Positions 25,501 to 36,437 of a stretch of DNA of 64,000 bases are shown here, in pieces (position 1 is the stretch's first letter; each line of letters begins with the position of its first letter). The position numbers were made by a program, and so were the translations under genes. Under the pieces are notes generated by a model. That model was not told the DNA's origin. It did no database searches and was given only the letters and a program-made list of their open reading frames with translations. The DNA is from Rotaria sp. Silwood1 (lineage: Eukaryota; Rotifera; Eurotatoria; Philodinida; Philodinidae), in assembly GCA_905250075.1 (NCBI GenBank), contig CAJNOP010000029.1:1427154-1491153 (forward strand), given 5' to 3'.

Positions 25501-28500
25501 ACAAGTTATATACATATCTGTTTTTTATTAAATTTGAGTGACAAGGAAAAAGGTCGAATCTGTCTAGTCATTTCTGTTACCAGCTTGTTTTCTGTATTAC
25601 TAACAAATTTGACTTATAAAAAGGATTTATAGTCTGTTTTGCATTTTATATTCAATTGATTTATACAAATTTTATGTCAATTTACATTGATCTTCTTTTA
25701 AAGATGTGAAATGTCATTCTAGGGGTAAATAATTAAAATTTAGACACATTTGTATAATACTACTGAATTATGTCCAACTTGTCAATTATCTTTCTATCAA
25801 GACCAGAATTCTCGAGGTTATGAGCTCTATGTAATCCTCCTAAATGAAAACAGATAAAGTGTAAATCATCTGAAGATAAATTTGTCATGCTATTAGAAAA
25901 ATAATTAATGACATGGAGAGATTTTTCGTCTAGATATTTTCTTATGCGAATGTCAATGTCTCAGACTCAATAAGATTCTTTTAAGAAATAATCTCACGTT
26001 TCACTTTTTTTCTTGTGGGTACAAAAGAAAAGAGTATGCAATTCTTTGTTCTTTATAATTCTTCCAAGTTCAATATTAGTAATTAATACTGGCTTCAGGA
26101 CTCGACTGAGGTTATCTCAATTCATTTAGAACTTTAATAAGTCAACGATAAAATGCTTTAAAATGTTAATATTTTGCAAGAGTTTTCTCATTTGATAAAA
26201 AGGAATTGGAGCACAATATAAAAAAATTTCTTGTGTTAAAAACGATGTTTGAATATAAACTAGTTCTATCAAAATTCAATTTTTGAAACAAACTAGACGT
26301 TAGTGATTGCACTGAATTTAAGGTATCCGTGTACTGGGTTCATTACCAGTTGAATACTCTGCTGATTGTTGTCTCAGTAAATGGATACTTACCAATTACC
26401 TATTCAGTTTCCATAGCATTCTATGAAAAATTCTTATACAGTTTAATAGATTGAACATTTAGAAACATTTTGTAGTCAAGTACTAAAACTTCATAAAGTA
26501 CTCTCAAATTGATATGACATACTAATAGCAGAGTACCTTGAACTTAGCACATTCAAGGAAATACTTATGTCAAATGCAGCATTCTCTACGAATATTGCTT
26601 GATTGATCATAGCTGTCAGAACAATTCTATTAGCGCAAGTTACTTGTAGACGTATTACTTCTGTTACAAAATTTATAATTAATTATAATATTCAAAAATC
26701 CATGAATGATAGTCATTGTACAAATTTAAAAATTTCTATTAATATAAATTGTCTTTGAAATAGATATTGAATAATTATTAGCAGATTTTTCACATTATTT
26801 TATCTTTATGTTTCATGATGAATTTTCTTTTGTAATAGAAACAATGTTAAATTATGTTTAATATTGTATAATGAGGACATTTTTAGTACTTGAGACAAAT
26901 AGATATAGTTAGGAGTGTTCCGATATTGATCAGATTGCTATCGATAATCGAGGTATTTATGTCTACTAAACCCAAGAGTTAATCCTTTTGTAATACTTCA
27001 GTTCTTAAAAATTTTGTTCTTTCTAATCAGTTTGACTCCGAATCGTTGAGCGTTATTAAATCGCACAAATTTCAATAATACTTTCGAAGTATTATGCGTA
27101 CTGTAACAAATTTTGTATTGTTCAATTATTATTGTTAGCCTTGAAAAGTGCATGGCAAACAGATATGATGATATAATAACTCATGATATTAAGTACGTAT
27201 GCAATATGATATACTATGATGAGTGTGGTTGTTTGTATTTGGTTTAATAAATATGAAAAATAGATGATTTTTATAAATGACAGATTTTTTTATTGGAGTT
27301 TTTTCTTTGAAAAAACAATAAAAATAATAAAGCCTCTTGCTTATTCTTATGTAAAATGTCAAGCTCATTAGTAAGTTATTATTTTCCGTCTATCTTTTTT
27401 TTTGGATATCTGAGAGACGAAATTATATTAAAGTAACAATGAACTTAGATAAATTACGGTTATAATTAGACGCGAAACTAGGAAATAATTTTCTGGCATT
27501 ATTTCCATTAAGAAACTGTTAACACGTACTTGTTATTTATAATCAGATAGCATATTCCTTTTCACCATTTCTATTCTAATATATGCATTGAATTTCTTCT
27601 TCTATGTCAACATCAGAAAATGATGTTCGAAATGTTTTTCATACACAAATAAGGCAACATATTTAATTTTTGAGCATCAAATTTCAAAGGAACACATTTA
27701 TTATTCTACCACAAGAAATACATAAACTCAAAAATCTTTTGCTATTTTTAGTTGACAACTAACTCAATAAGCCTTAAGAACGTATAATATATTCATACTT
27801 TGAATATTATCTATGAGCTAGATCAAATTTAAGGACAAATAAACATAAACTTAATGGTCTTTATTTTTCTTGCACTTGGTGCTTGCTATGGCAAATTAGA
27901 TTTCAATTAAATATAGTAGTAATTTCTACAACTGCTTTAATTCAACTAGACTTCAACTAAAATTAAACAAATCTTAATATAAAAATGTATAAGATCAGTT
28001 TTTTATTTTCTGATTTTTCAATTTGTTTTTGAATCTTTTCAAGATTCTATTTAATTTTGTTAAAAGCCATATCTATGTCTATGTCTAGTATTATGTCAAC
28101 TGGATTAGTTCTATTAAGTTTTATAATATGATCTATGCCAAAAAACTTTTAAAAAATTAGTTTCAATAAAGAAAATTCTATTTGAAGTAGAATTTAATTT
28201 AATTGTAGTGTAGCGAAGAAGTCTCTCCAGGTATTTAATAATTTTTTGACTGAGACTATGATCATTCAATGAATACTAATGAGTAATAGAACAATTTCCT
28301 ATGATTTAGTTTTCCGAACCATCATTCTTTAGATATCAAAATCGTATTGAATATTTCAATAAAAAGCTGCAGTCCTTCTCAGACCACATGATGTAACTTT
28401 TTTAGTATTTGTAAACCTAAGATATTCAATATTAAAATTTCTTTCATATGTAAAAGTAAATTTTATTCATACATTTACATCTTCAGAAAGAAAATATTAG

Positions 28501-30607
28501 TTGCACAATCAACTAATATCATTAAGAACTTTGTTTTTTATGTAAAGTTTGAAGTTGAAGTTCGACAGTTGATTTTCCACGTAACTTGATGAAAATCAGA
28601 GTTTTTTGTTGAAAAATTCAAGAAAATTTCGATAACTAGAGAATGAAGGCAAGGAAAACTGAACCATTCCAAACTTTTATATTATTCTCTAGCCTTGTGC
28701 CAAAGGACCATAGTCTTAGTCGAAAAGTAATTCAACATTTGAATGAATAGGTCCCTCGTTAGTATGAATTAGTCAATTCATTCTAGTAATATCAATGTCA
28801 CTTTGACAGTATGATCGAAAAAATGTTTCTGTAATCCAATTATATTAAGAATTAGTTTTGGCAAAAATAACTGACGAAAGGACTGCACCAAGTAATTCAG
28901 GACTTTTCACTAAAAAAAAAGTCTGATAAGATAAGGACACAGGTCTTTCTTCCTGAATTATGAGAATTTTTATTATTTTTATCACCTATAACGGGACACT
29001 TATAAAGCATGAAAAGTGTAAGATTTCAATCTGATATTTTCCTTACATGTAGGTCTCATAACACTTATACCACGCTCATTGCCATAATCAAAACAAATAC
29101 TTTTCTCTAGAGACGATAAATTTTCAGGACATGTCGATTTTCGTAGCATGTGGTGCCATGAGAGTGTTTCTTGAAGATTCAATGATTTCGAGAACGAAGC
29201 ACTTGTTTTGATTATAATATTCAAATCACTATAAAGGTCGCGTGATCTATGTATGGGAAAAATTTTAGATAGAAATTTCGTACATTGAGTTTTTGATAAG
29301 TCTTTTGTTGTACGTAATAGACCTAATATAATGGTCATAACTAGACATGTGCGGGATCGGAAATCGAGAGTAAATGATATCCCTAAGTTCGTTACTTTTC
29401 AAGTAAATTTTTTTGTACACAAATACAAATGAAATCGGTAAGTATTAAGTCTTAATGAATACATAAATCACAAACATATGCACATACCTATATAAAAGAA
29501 ATAAATTATTTCATGATTATAAACACTAAAATATGGTTTCATCATCTCTTGACAACTATCCTTTGTTTCGTCTGTGAATATGATTATGATAAGTTTCTTA
29601 ATAATATATGTTTATTTGGAATAAATGATAGACAAGCTGTGTCTTTTGATGATTTTTTTGGCTTGATACACAAAATCGTTTTTAATAATCTGAATCTTTA
29701 TGTATTCAAAAATTTTATTGTTTACGAAAAAAGAAAGATTAATTTTACTGTCAAAATTTTAATAGCAAATATCGAAATGATCGTTACGCAATAATTTTTG
29801 CATAAACTTTAACAAAACATGAGTCGTAAAAATATGATATTCGACGCAAATCTTAGATAACTATAAAATATGTTACTTCCAATTAAAAAGTGTTGATCAT
29901 AGTTTCAATCCCGATGGAATCATCTCGGGTTATATCTACTCACTGTGGCCTAGTTGTGAAAAAAATATCAAGATAAAAACTCTACGTCATTAAGAGCGGT
30001 TTCCTCGTAAGCGAGTATTCAAAAAGCAACTAAATTAATCCAAATATAGGAAGAAAACATTTGAAATTTTTGTGAAATCTAATACTATAAATGTTGATGT
30101 ACTACTTTCATTATGATCTTCTTTTCTTTTCTAGTTGCCGTAGTCATTGCTTTTATTATATGCTATGCTCCATTTCATGGACAACGTTTAATAACAAGTC
30201 GTTTAAATGTTTCACATTTATCATTAATTCAACGACGTGCAATAACTATATTTTACTTTATTAGTGGCATTTTTTATTACATCGGTTCAACCGTAAATCC
30301 AATATTTTATCATTTATTTTCTCGTAAATATCGTTTAGCATGTATTCGTACAATGAAAAAAATTGCTCGTTGTAAAAAACGTCGTCATCAAAGTCATAAT
30401 AACAATGAATATTTTCAGAAACCAAATAAAATTTCATTATTAAAACATTATCCAAATACACTTCGAACAACAAGAAAAATACCAAATGCAACGCCAATTA
30501 TATACCGGTCACCCAATAGATTAAAAGAAACTGCTGATACGAGACAGAATAGAAAAAATTTATTACGTATATCGTTACCTCCATTTACTCAAGAACGAGT
30601 TCATTAA
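22550..30607 (+). CDS. Neuropeptide GPCR, neuromedin U / pyrokinin / CAPA receptor type
   Basis: Class A peptide receptor of 450 residues from four exons: 22550-22795, 22863-22957, 23026-23564, 30135-30607. All joins keep phase. Helix 1 has GNN, helix 2 LNLAVSD, and the helix 3 region reads ASILTISAFTIERYLAVC, with ERY at 119-121 in the DRY position. Helix 6 has CYAPFHGQRL at 303-312 and helix 7 NPIFYHLFSRKYR from 348. The CxAPFHxQRL and ASxLTIxAFxxERY patterns are typical of neuromedin U, pyrokinin and CAPA receptors, which signal mainly through Gq. Conserved cysteines lie before helix 3 (WGHLGC) and in the second extracellular loop (HQCLF). The third intracellular loop is long and Ser-rich. 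The 6570-bp intron between helices 5 and 6 contains an inverted-repeat element. The assignment to one receptor subtype is uncertain. Confidence 0.9.
24874..25433. mobile_element. Inverted-repeat (MITE/foldback-like) element in a GPCR intron
   Basis: Two arms of about 200 bp (24874-25073 and 25235-25433) are near-perfect reverse complements. Outer ends read CAGAGTGGCGCAAAAGTCAC and, inverted, CAGGACGGCTCAAAAGTCAC; inner ends share GAGCTCAACAAAAAATTTTA. The spacer (about 25087-25225) is a third, more diverged copy of the arm in direct orientation with the left arm. The left end is preceded by TATATA, as expected for TA-targeting elements, but the right flank does not show an obvious matching duplication. 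No transposase is present. The frames across the arms do not look like conserved protein. Confidence 0.75.
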
Positions 30608-30756
30608 CAAATATGTATCAGATTTATTCAATTGTGTGTCGTTTTTTTTTTCTTCTTCAAATCTTGTATATAAACGATTTTTTTAATGAAAAATGAAAAA
30701 AAAACGAAAAAGTGAAAAGAAATAATTGTTTATAGATGAATAAAGAAGTCTGTTTT

Positions 30757-31431
30757 TCAGTTTCCATATGTACTATTCACTGAAGCTGCATCATCAAACT
30801 CATCATCACCAGCTAATGTTCGAGTTCCTCGAAAATTCGGTGGTCGAGTTGCACCTGCCGGATACATTGCTTGGCGATTAGGATTGAGTGTTGTATAATT
30901 ACCTGTACCCATTGGTGGTCGATTTAATCGTTGATTACTATTAATATATTCATCACCAAAATCAGGATATCTTCGAGGATCTCGTCGATAGCCCCTAGGT
31001 CCTGATTCAACTAAATCCCCATATTCATCTGATTCTAACGATGATGAATAATCATCATAATCATCAATATCATCACCATAAATATAATAACGATAAAAAT
31101 CACCAATAGGTACAGGTCCATCATGTGTAACAACAGCTGCATCTTCATGAATAACATTATAATTTTGTTTAGGTGGTCGATACCAATCAAATGGTGCGTG
31201 ACGATAACGTGGATTGTCTCTTTCAACATGACGAAATCGACCATACAAATGTGAATCAAATTCACTCATAAGAGATGTAACTGAAAACATATTTAAATTA
31301 TTCATCGGACATAATGCTGGCGCACATGTTGCTGGCATCATTGGTACCATAGCAGGTGCAACACCTGCCATTCCTGGATTGCAAGGCATAAGTCTTGCAC
31401 GTGAATCACATATTGGCAACATTCGAATCAT
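30757..31431 (-). CDS. Uncharacterised protein, Met/Cys/Pro-rich start and acidic-tyrosine middle
   Basis: A single-exon frame of 224 residues with coherent codon use. I do not recognise it. Residues 1-45 are rich in Met, Pro, Ala and Cys (CNPGMAGVAPAMVPMMPATC). A central part has RYRHAPFDWYRPPKQNYNV. A strongly acidic stretch near 115-140 contains DDIDDYDDYSSSLESDEYGD, followed by an Arg/Pro/Gly-rich, probably disordered tail. There is no signal peptide or membrane helix. It is convergent with the upstream GPCR gene: stops lie 150 bp apart and the likely poly(A) signals cross. It could be a rotifer-restricted structural or regulatory protein. Confidence 0.6.
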   Translation of the reverse strand: MIRMLPICDSRARLMPCNPGMAGVAPAMVPMMPATCAPALCPMNNLNMFSVTSLMSEFDSHLYGRFRHVERDNPRYRHAPFDWYRPPKQNYNVIHEDAAVVTHDGPVPIGDFYRYYIYGDDIDDYDDYSSSLESDEYGDLVESGPRGYRRDPRRYPDFGDEYINSNQRLNRPPMGTGNYTTLNPNRQAMYPAGATRPPNFRGTRTLAGDDEFDDAASVNSTYGN

Positions 31432-31777
31432 TTTTTTTTGTTATTGTTCGATTATTAAGATAAAAGATGATGAACATATCAGCAAAACGAGCAACATGAA
31501 GCAAGAAGAAACAACTCATCCGTAACATCATTTTTCGCTCTTTCTTTTTTTTTTTGTATCTTATGCAACCTTTATTTAGTATTATATGAACTTTTATTTG
31601 TCCATCGAATGAAAAGAAAAAAAAAACTTTATTAGCTTTTGGTTCTTCGTCAAAATAGAAAAAAAATCATATCGAACAATTACCATCAATAAACAAGAAA
31701 AAAAAAGCGAGATTTCTATATAGAGTATAATAGCGAATACATTATATTGTATAAAAAGATGTAATTAACTGATGAAG

Positions 31778-32085
31778 TTAAGCAGCTTGATATTGTGAAC
31801 AACAGCAAATAACCGCAAATGCATGTATAACACCTTTAAACAATAATATAAATTATAATTTATACTATAGTCAAAATATTTACCTGGAATCCATCCAAGT
31901 AATGTCAATAAAATATTAAGACTGACCATACATGAACATACTTTATCACGAGCAAGATATACAGCGACAGGTGGTAAGAGTACAGCCTAATAAAAAAAAA
32001 TATAAAAAAAAAGATTTCTTTGTAAGAAAAAATATATACAAACCATTATAAAAAGTAAACATTTACCAACAGGATCGAAACCCAT
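31778..32085 (-). CDS. PMP3: PMP3/UPF0057 family small membrane proteolipid
   Basis: Three short exons, 32044-32085, 31884-31986 and 31778-31833, encode 66 residues, the usual size for the Pmp3/UPF0057 (stress-response proteolipid) family. The start MGFDPVGKCLLFIM, then AVLLPPVAVYLARDKV, then NILLTLLGWIPGVIHAFAVIC match the family's two-helix plan, including the PPVAV and GWIPGxIHA signatures. Members sit in the plasma membrane and affect membrane potential and salt tolerance in yeast and plants; the animal role is poorly known. The product ends in CCCSQYQAA. The exons are too short to stand out as open frames, so the call rests on family similarity and consistent splice phases. An acceptor-like TTCGTTTCAG lies about 30 nt before the ATG. 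Confidence 0.9.
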
Positions 32086-35000
32086 TATCAAGTAGTTTTT
32101 AAAACAAAATTCTGAAACGAAGAATCAAATCAATTAAAATTAAAAATGTTATTTCATTAAATTTTTCTATTTTGAATATTTGTTATTGACATACAAGAAA
32201 ATTAAACAGTATTGAATCATCAGTAAATGAAGAGAATGGAATGCAATTCAAAAAAAAAATGATATGGTATTCTAAGGATGGACTGATCACATTGGATACA
32301 CTATTTTTTTCTATTGGTTCAACTGATATAAAGAATACCTTTGAAAAACAATTCTGTTCGGAAAAAGAAAACAATTGTATCATACGGCTTGTATTCTTCA
32401 GTATAATCGTGTGGAAACTAATGGTTATTTGATATGAGAAAATTGTTTGTATAAGAAAAATAATCACCATTAATAGAAAAACAGAAAAATAATGATCGTA
32501 TTGTACTGTTTTATGAAAGGTTAAGAGAAGACAATTCTTAAAATTTATATTCATCTATTCATATGTCGGGAAGTATTAGTTTTCTACCTTTAATGTCATG
32601 TCTGTAGGCATAGAAATCAATTATATTTGCATAAATTACATGCGATGAATCATTCATTTTATTTTTTATAAATAGAGAGACGCCCTTAATAATGGGAAAA
32701 AAAAGGTCAGATTGTTTGAATCTATTCTCTTCAATCCTTATACATTAATCTACTAATCCATGATTTTTAATAGATGTATAGAATAATTAGATCTACTCTG
32801 TAACATTCATTATTATCTTAGACTTGTGTTTCTTTCGGATCATTTCCGTAGAATGAATCTATATAAATGAACACAAGTGCGTGCAAACATTATTAAGTGT
32901 AGGTTGACCTGTAGTAAGTATTTATTAATCAATACCACATTACTTGAAAGTAAAAAAAAAAGAAGAAATTGAATGTTATTCTACTTCAAATAAGTATACT
33001 TCCTACTTACACTATCATAAAATGAATATATATGAGTAATGAAAATAATCATACCTATTTGAGCAAACAAATAATGGTACGATGAAAAAAAAAAATTGTA
33101 TATGAATCAAAAATTGCTTATAGAAAAAAAAGCAGATTAACTTCAGTCAACTATTCATAAAATTATGAGAAACAAGTATCTTAAAAAAAATTTTTCTCAA
33201 AGAAAAGTTTAACAAGAACGTATCAACAACAGTTCATAGATGAACTATGAAGATAAGATTTTTAAAAAAGAAACAGACATAGTAGTTTTTAAGTTCCAGA
33301 AGAGTATTTTTCAACGATACCATTTTCAAAAAAAGAACAGAATTGAAAAGGAAGAGTCACCACATTTTCTACAAGCTTCACTTGAAAACCTAGGCTTATC
33401 ATAAAAAAAAGGGATTTTTTTTTATGGTATTTGCGACGTTTATAACATTTTAAGAGAACTTCATAGAAAATTCGGCGACATTTCGTGTTCTTCATAATCA
33501 TATTGTTAAAAGTAATTCTGATAAAGCCTTCTATGACCTGAAAACTCCATGAACTATTTAAATCACTATCTGAATTTGAGCCAGATGCTTACAATTACAG
33601 AAAAAACCATCAAGAATACATTGTTATTAAACTTGTTTCCCATCACATTAGATATGATTCTACCAAGAGTGGACAGTCGAACTAAATGATAGGAAAATTG
33701 TTTCCATTTATAGAGAGATGGGTTATTCCACATAAAGTCAAATATATTAAAGAGAAATCAAAAGAAAAGAATATAAACATATATCTATCAATCACTGCTC
33801 GACAGACTAGTTTTCAATGTTAACTTCTCATTATGAGGGTAGAAACGGATTAATGATTTCTTCCTGATATGTATTCAATTTACTCCGGTGTGAGTGATCT
33901 GATTTAAACGATGTTGTTTCTTTAAAAAAAAGTGTTTCTGCTTGAAATGAAACAATTTTTCGCTTTTATTAATGCAAAATATTATGTATTTTTATTTTAA
34001 TCTATCACTATTCTTGTTATGTAATAAAATATCGTTATCAAACAACAGTTTGAATAGAAAATTCATTTTTACATGATAATCATAGCAATTTTACTATTTA
34101 TCATAGTGACATATATCATATGAATTCATTGAACTGACGAGAAAACATTTTTAGGTGTCTGAATTCTTTTAAGCCGATATTTTGCTCGTACGCAAGTCTT
34201 AGTGAACTATGAAAAGTCTTTGAATGGTTTTTATCTATGGGCGTTCTTTATCGAATATTTGGAGTCTTCAAGTATTTTCGATGCATAGGAAAGTAATGAA
34301 AAAGGCTTCTTTGTCACTACTCAAAGGTAGGAGACTATAAATCTCTTTGAGAATGAACTTGATGATAAGTACTAGATTTTCCAAAGTTAAAACCTTAAGA
34401 TGTTCGAAGATCATAAATGTCAAAATGTCTTGAAATTTCACCATGATTTTCTTCTGGAATACAAGCATTTATCATATTATTGAATAGTGTACACTTTGCT
34501 TTCTATGAAAATTTTGAAGAGAAATTGTTTTGTGTCCTAATAGATATTATACTGAATGAAAAGCATCGGAAAGTCTAGTTATCATTAAATTCATTTTCAA
34601 TAATATTTAGTCGTGTTAATAGTGACGAAGAAACATTGGCCATTACTTTCCTGAACATAAATCCTTTGGAAGCTTTTCATCACTCACGAAGAACTACTTA
34701 TAGGCAAAATCTGAACACTTGAGAGTGTTCCTTCATGAATGAATAAACCTTGAAACATCTATAAGAGAAATAAGACTCTACGCCCACTTCAACAGAGTTC
34801 AGAAATTTTTTAACTATTACATATGTTCCTTTTTCTTGCTTTGAGTTCATACAGTATTGTATTTTTTTGTTTATTACTTAATATATGAAGAATAAACTTG
34901 TTACTTCATAAAAATTTTTGACTTTTTAACTGACGTCTAACTCCATCAGAGTTCGATGCAGGGCTCTTAAAAAGAGTAATCTGTCTTGTTTCACTATGAT

Positions 35001-35924
35001 AAGTGGAGTTTTTTTACTGGACAATTGTAGCGAATCAGAAAGATCAATAATCTAACGAATAAGAAAAAAGTAAACAAACACAAGATTTTTTTATCATTTA
35101 TTTTTTTTTCAATTGAATCCTTAATAAAAAAAATGGAATTTCTATAGAAGAAAAATCAAAATATAAAAAACTTGATAGTGTCCTCTATAATTCTAACATG
35201 AAGGCATGGTGGTGGTCTAAATCTTGCTTTCTTCCAATCATCACTGCTACGATCAACGTTAGTGAATGGATTAGATTTCTTGCATCGACAGTCATAGTTT
35301 TGTTTGTTGCGACATTATTTCATTTTCATAAAAAAACTTTTATAGAAATCTATAGATAAATTGTAGACTTTACTTTCCTTAAATAATAGTTAGCTACTTG
35401 ATAATCATTTGATGAAACAAACACATATATTACTACAGCGTATATTTGTCATTCAATTACCAAATCCAAATATATATTTTTTGTTATGCAAATAATGTTA
35501 ATATAAAAACATGGAACAGTTATTTTCAGATTGTAAACATAAAATTTTATTCAGATATTTGAATAATTAGTTAAATGAAGAACAAAGGATAAAATAGAAT
35601 ATTCTTTATTTAATAGATGTCATTGTATCTGAATCAAATCTTAGTTGTTTTTTCCTCTATTATTAATTTTAGATAATATATATATATATTTAAATAACAG
35701 ATCGAGGAAACTATCCAAGATGGTACTTCACGTTTGAAATGAGACTCCAGTCATTATATATGGTCTAAAGTCTCATCTTAAAAGTGAAGAATCACCTTAG
35801 ATGGTTTCCTTATAAACTAAAATATCTTAAAATAAGAAATTTGTTAAATAAATTTTTAAATAATATTTCAGATCGAACAGATTTTTCATTTCATCGTTCG
35901 TTGAATAACTAAATAAAAACAAAA
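32086..35924. other. Intergenic stretch, no confident gene
   Basis: About 3.8 kb between the divergent PMP3 and RPL37A genes. Frames such as 32183-32554 (minus) look like chance products of AT-rich DNA. A minus-strand coding-like patch at about 35170-35310 (see findings) is the only stretch with balanced codons. Confidence 0.5.
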
Positions 35925-36264
35925 ATGGCCAAACGAACCAAAAAAGTCGGCATTGTTGGCAAATATGGCACACGGTAAAGAAAAACTAAACACTCTTTCT
36001 TTTCATTTATTAACTTCTCATTATTTATTTCTTAGTTATGGTGCATCACTACGTAAAATGGTTAAGAAAATGGAAGTAACTCAACATTCAAAATACACAT
36101 GTTCATTTTGTGGTAAAGATAACATGAAACGTAAATGTGTTGGTGTTTGGAAATGTCGTTCATGTCAAAAGACTGTAGCCGGTGGTGCTTATGTTTATTC
36201 AACATCAACAGCTGCTGCTGTTCGTTCAGCTGTACGTCGTTTACGTGAAATGCGCGAACAATAA
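35925..36264 (+). CDS. RPL37A: 60S ribosomal protein L37a (eL43)
   Basis: Zinc-ribbon protein of the large ribosomal subunit. Two exons, 35925-35974 and 36036-36264, with a 61-bp intron, give 92 residues, exactly the family length. It begins [20 protein letters not shown], carries the zinc ribbon C39-x2-C42 and C57-x2-C60, and ends in RRLREMREQ. An acceptor-like ATATTTCAG lies about 52 nt before the ATG. AATAAA at 36358 is followed almost immediately by the next gene on the same strand. Confidence 0.98.
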
Positions 36265-36437
36265 TTGATAAAATTTAGGATTTTGTTTATGTTTTATTTA
36301 TTATTTGTTCGTTGAAATTATAAGAAACATCATAGAAAAAAAAAAAAACAAGAAGAAAATAAAATATCGAATAAGATAAAACAAAAAGTTTTTTTTTCAT
36401 ATTGCAGATTTGTGATCTTTTTATATATAAAATAATC

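Noticed and set aside
31035-31265. Frame of Met/Ile/His repeats overlapping the acidic-protein gene
   Set aside because: Out-of-frame shadow of GAT/CAT-rich codons in the real gene on the same strand.
32183-32554. 123-codon minus-strand frame upstream of PMP3
   Set aside because: Phe/Ile-rich sequence typical of chance frames in AT-rich DNA; no conserved motif.
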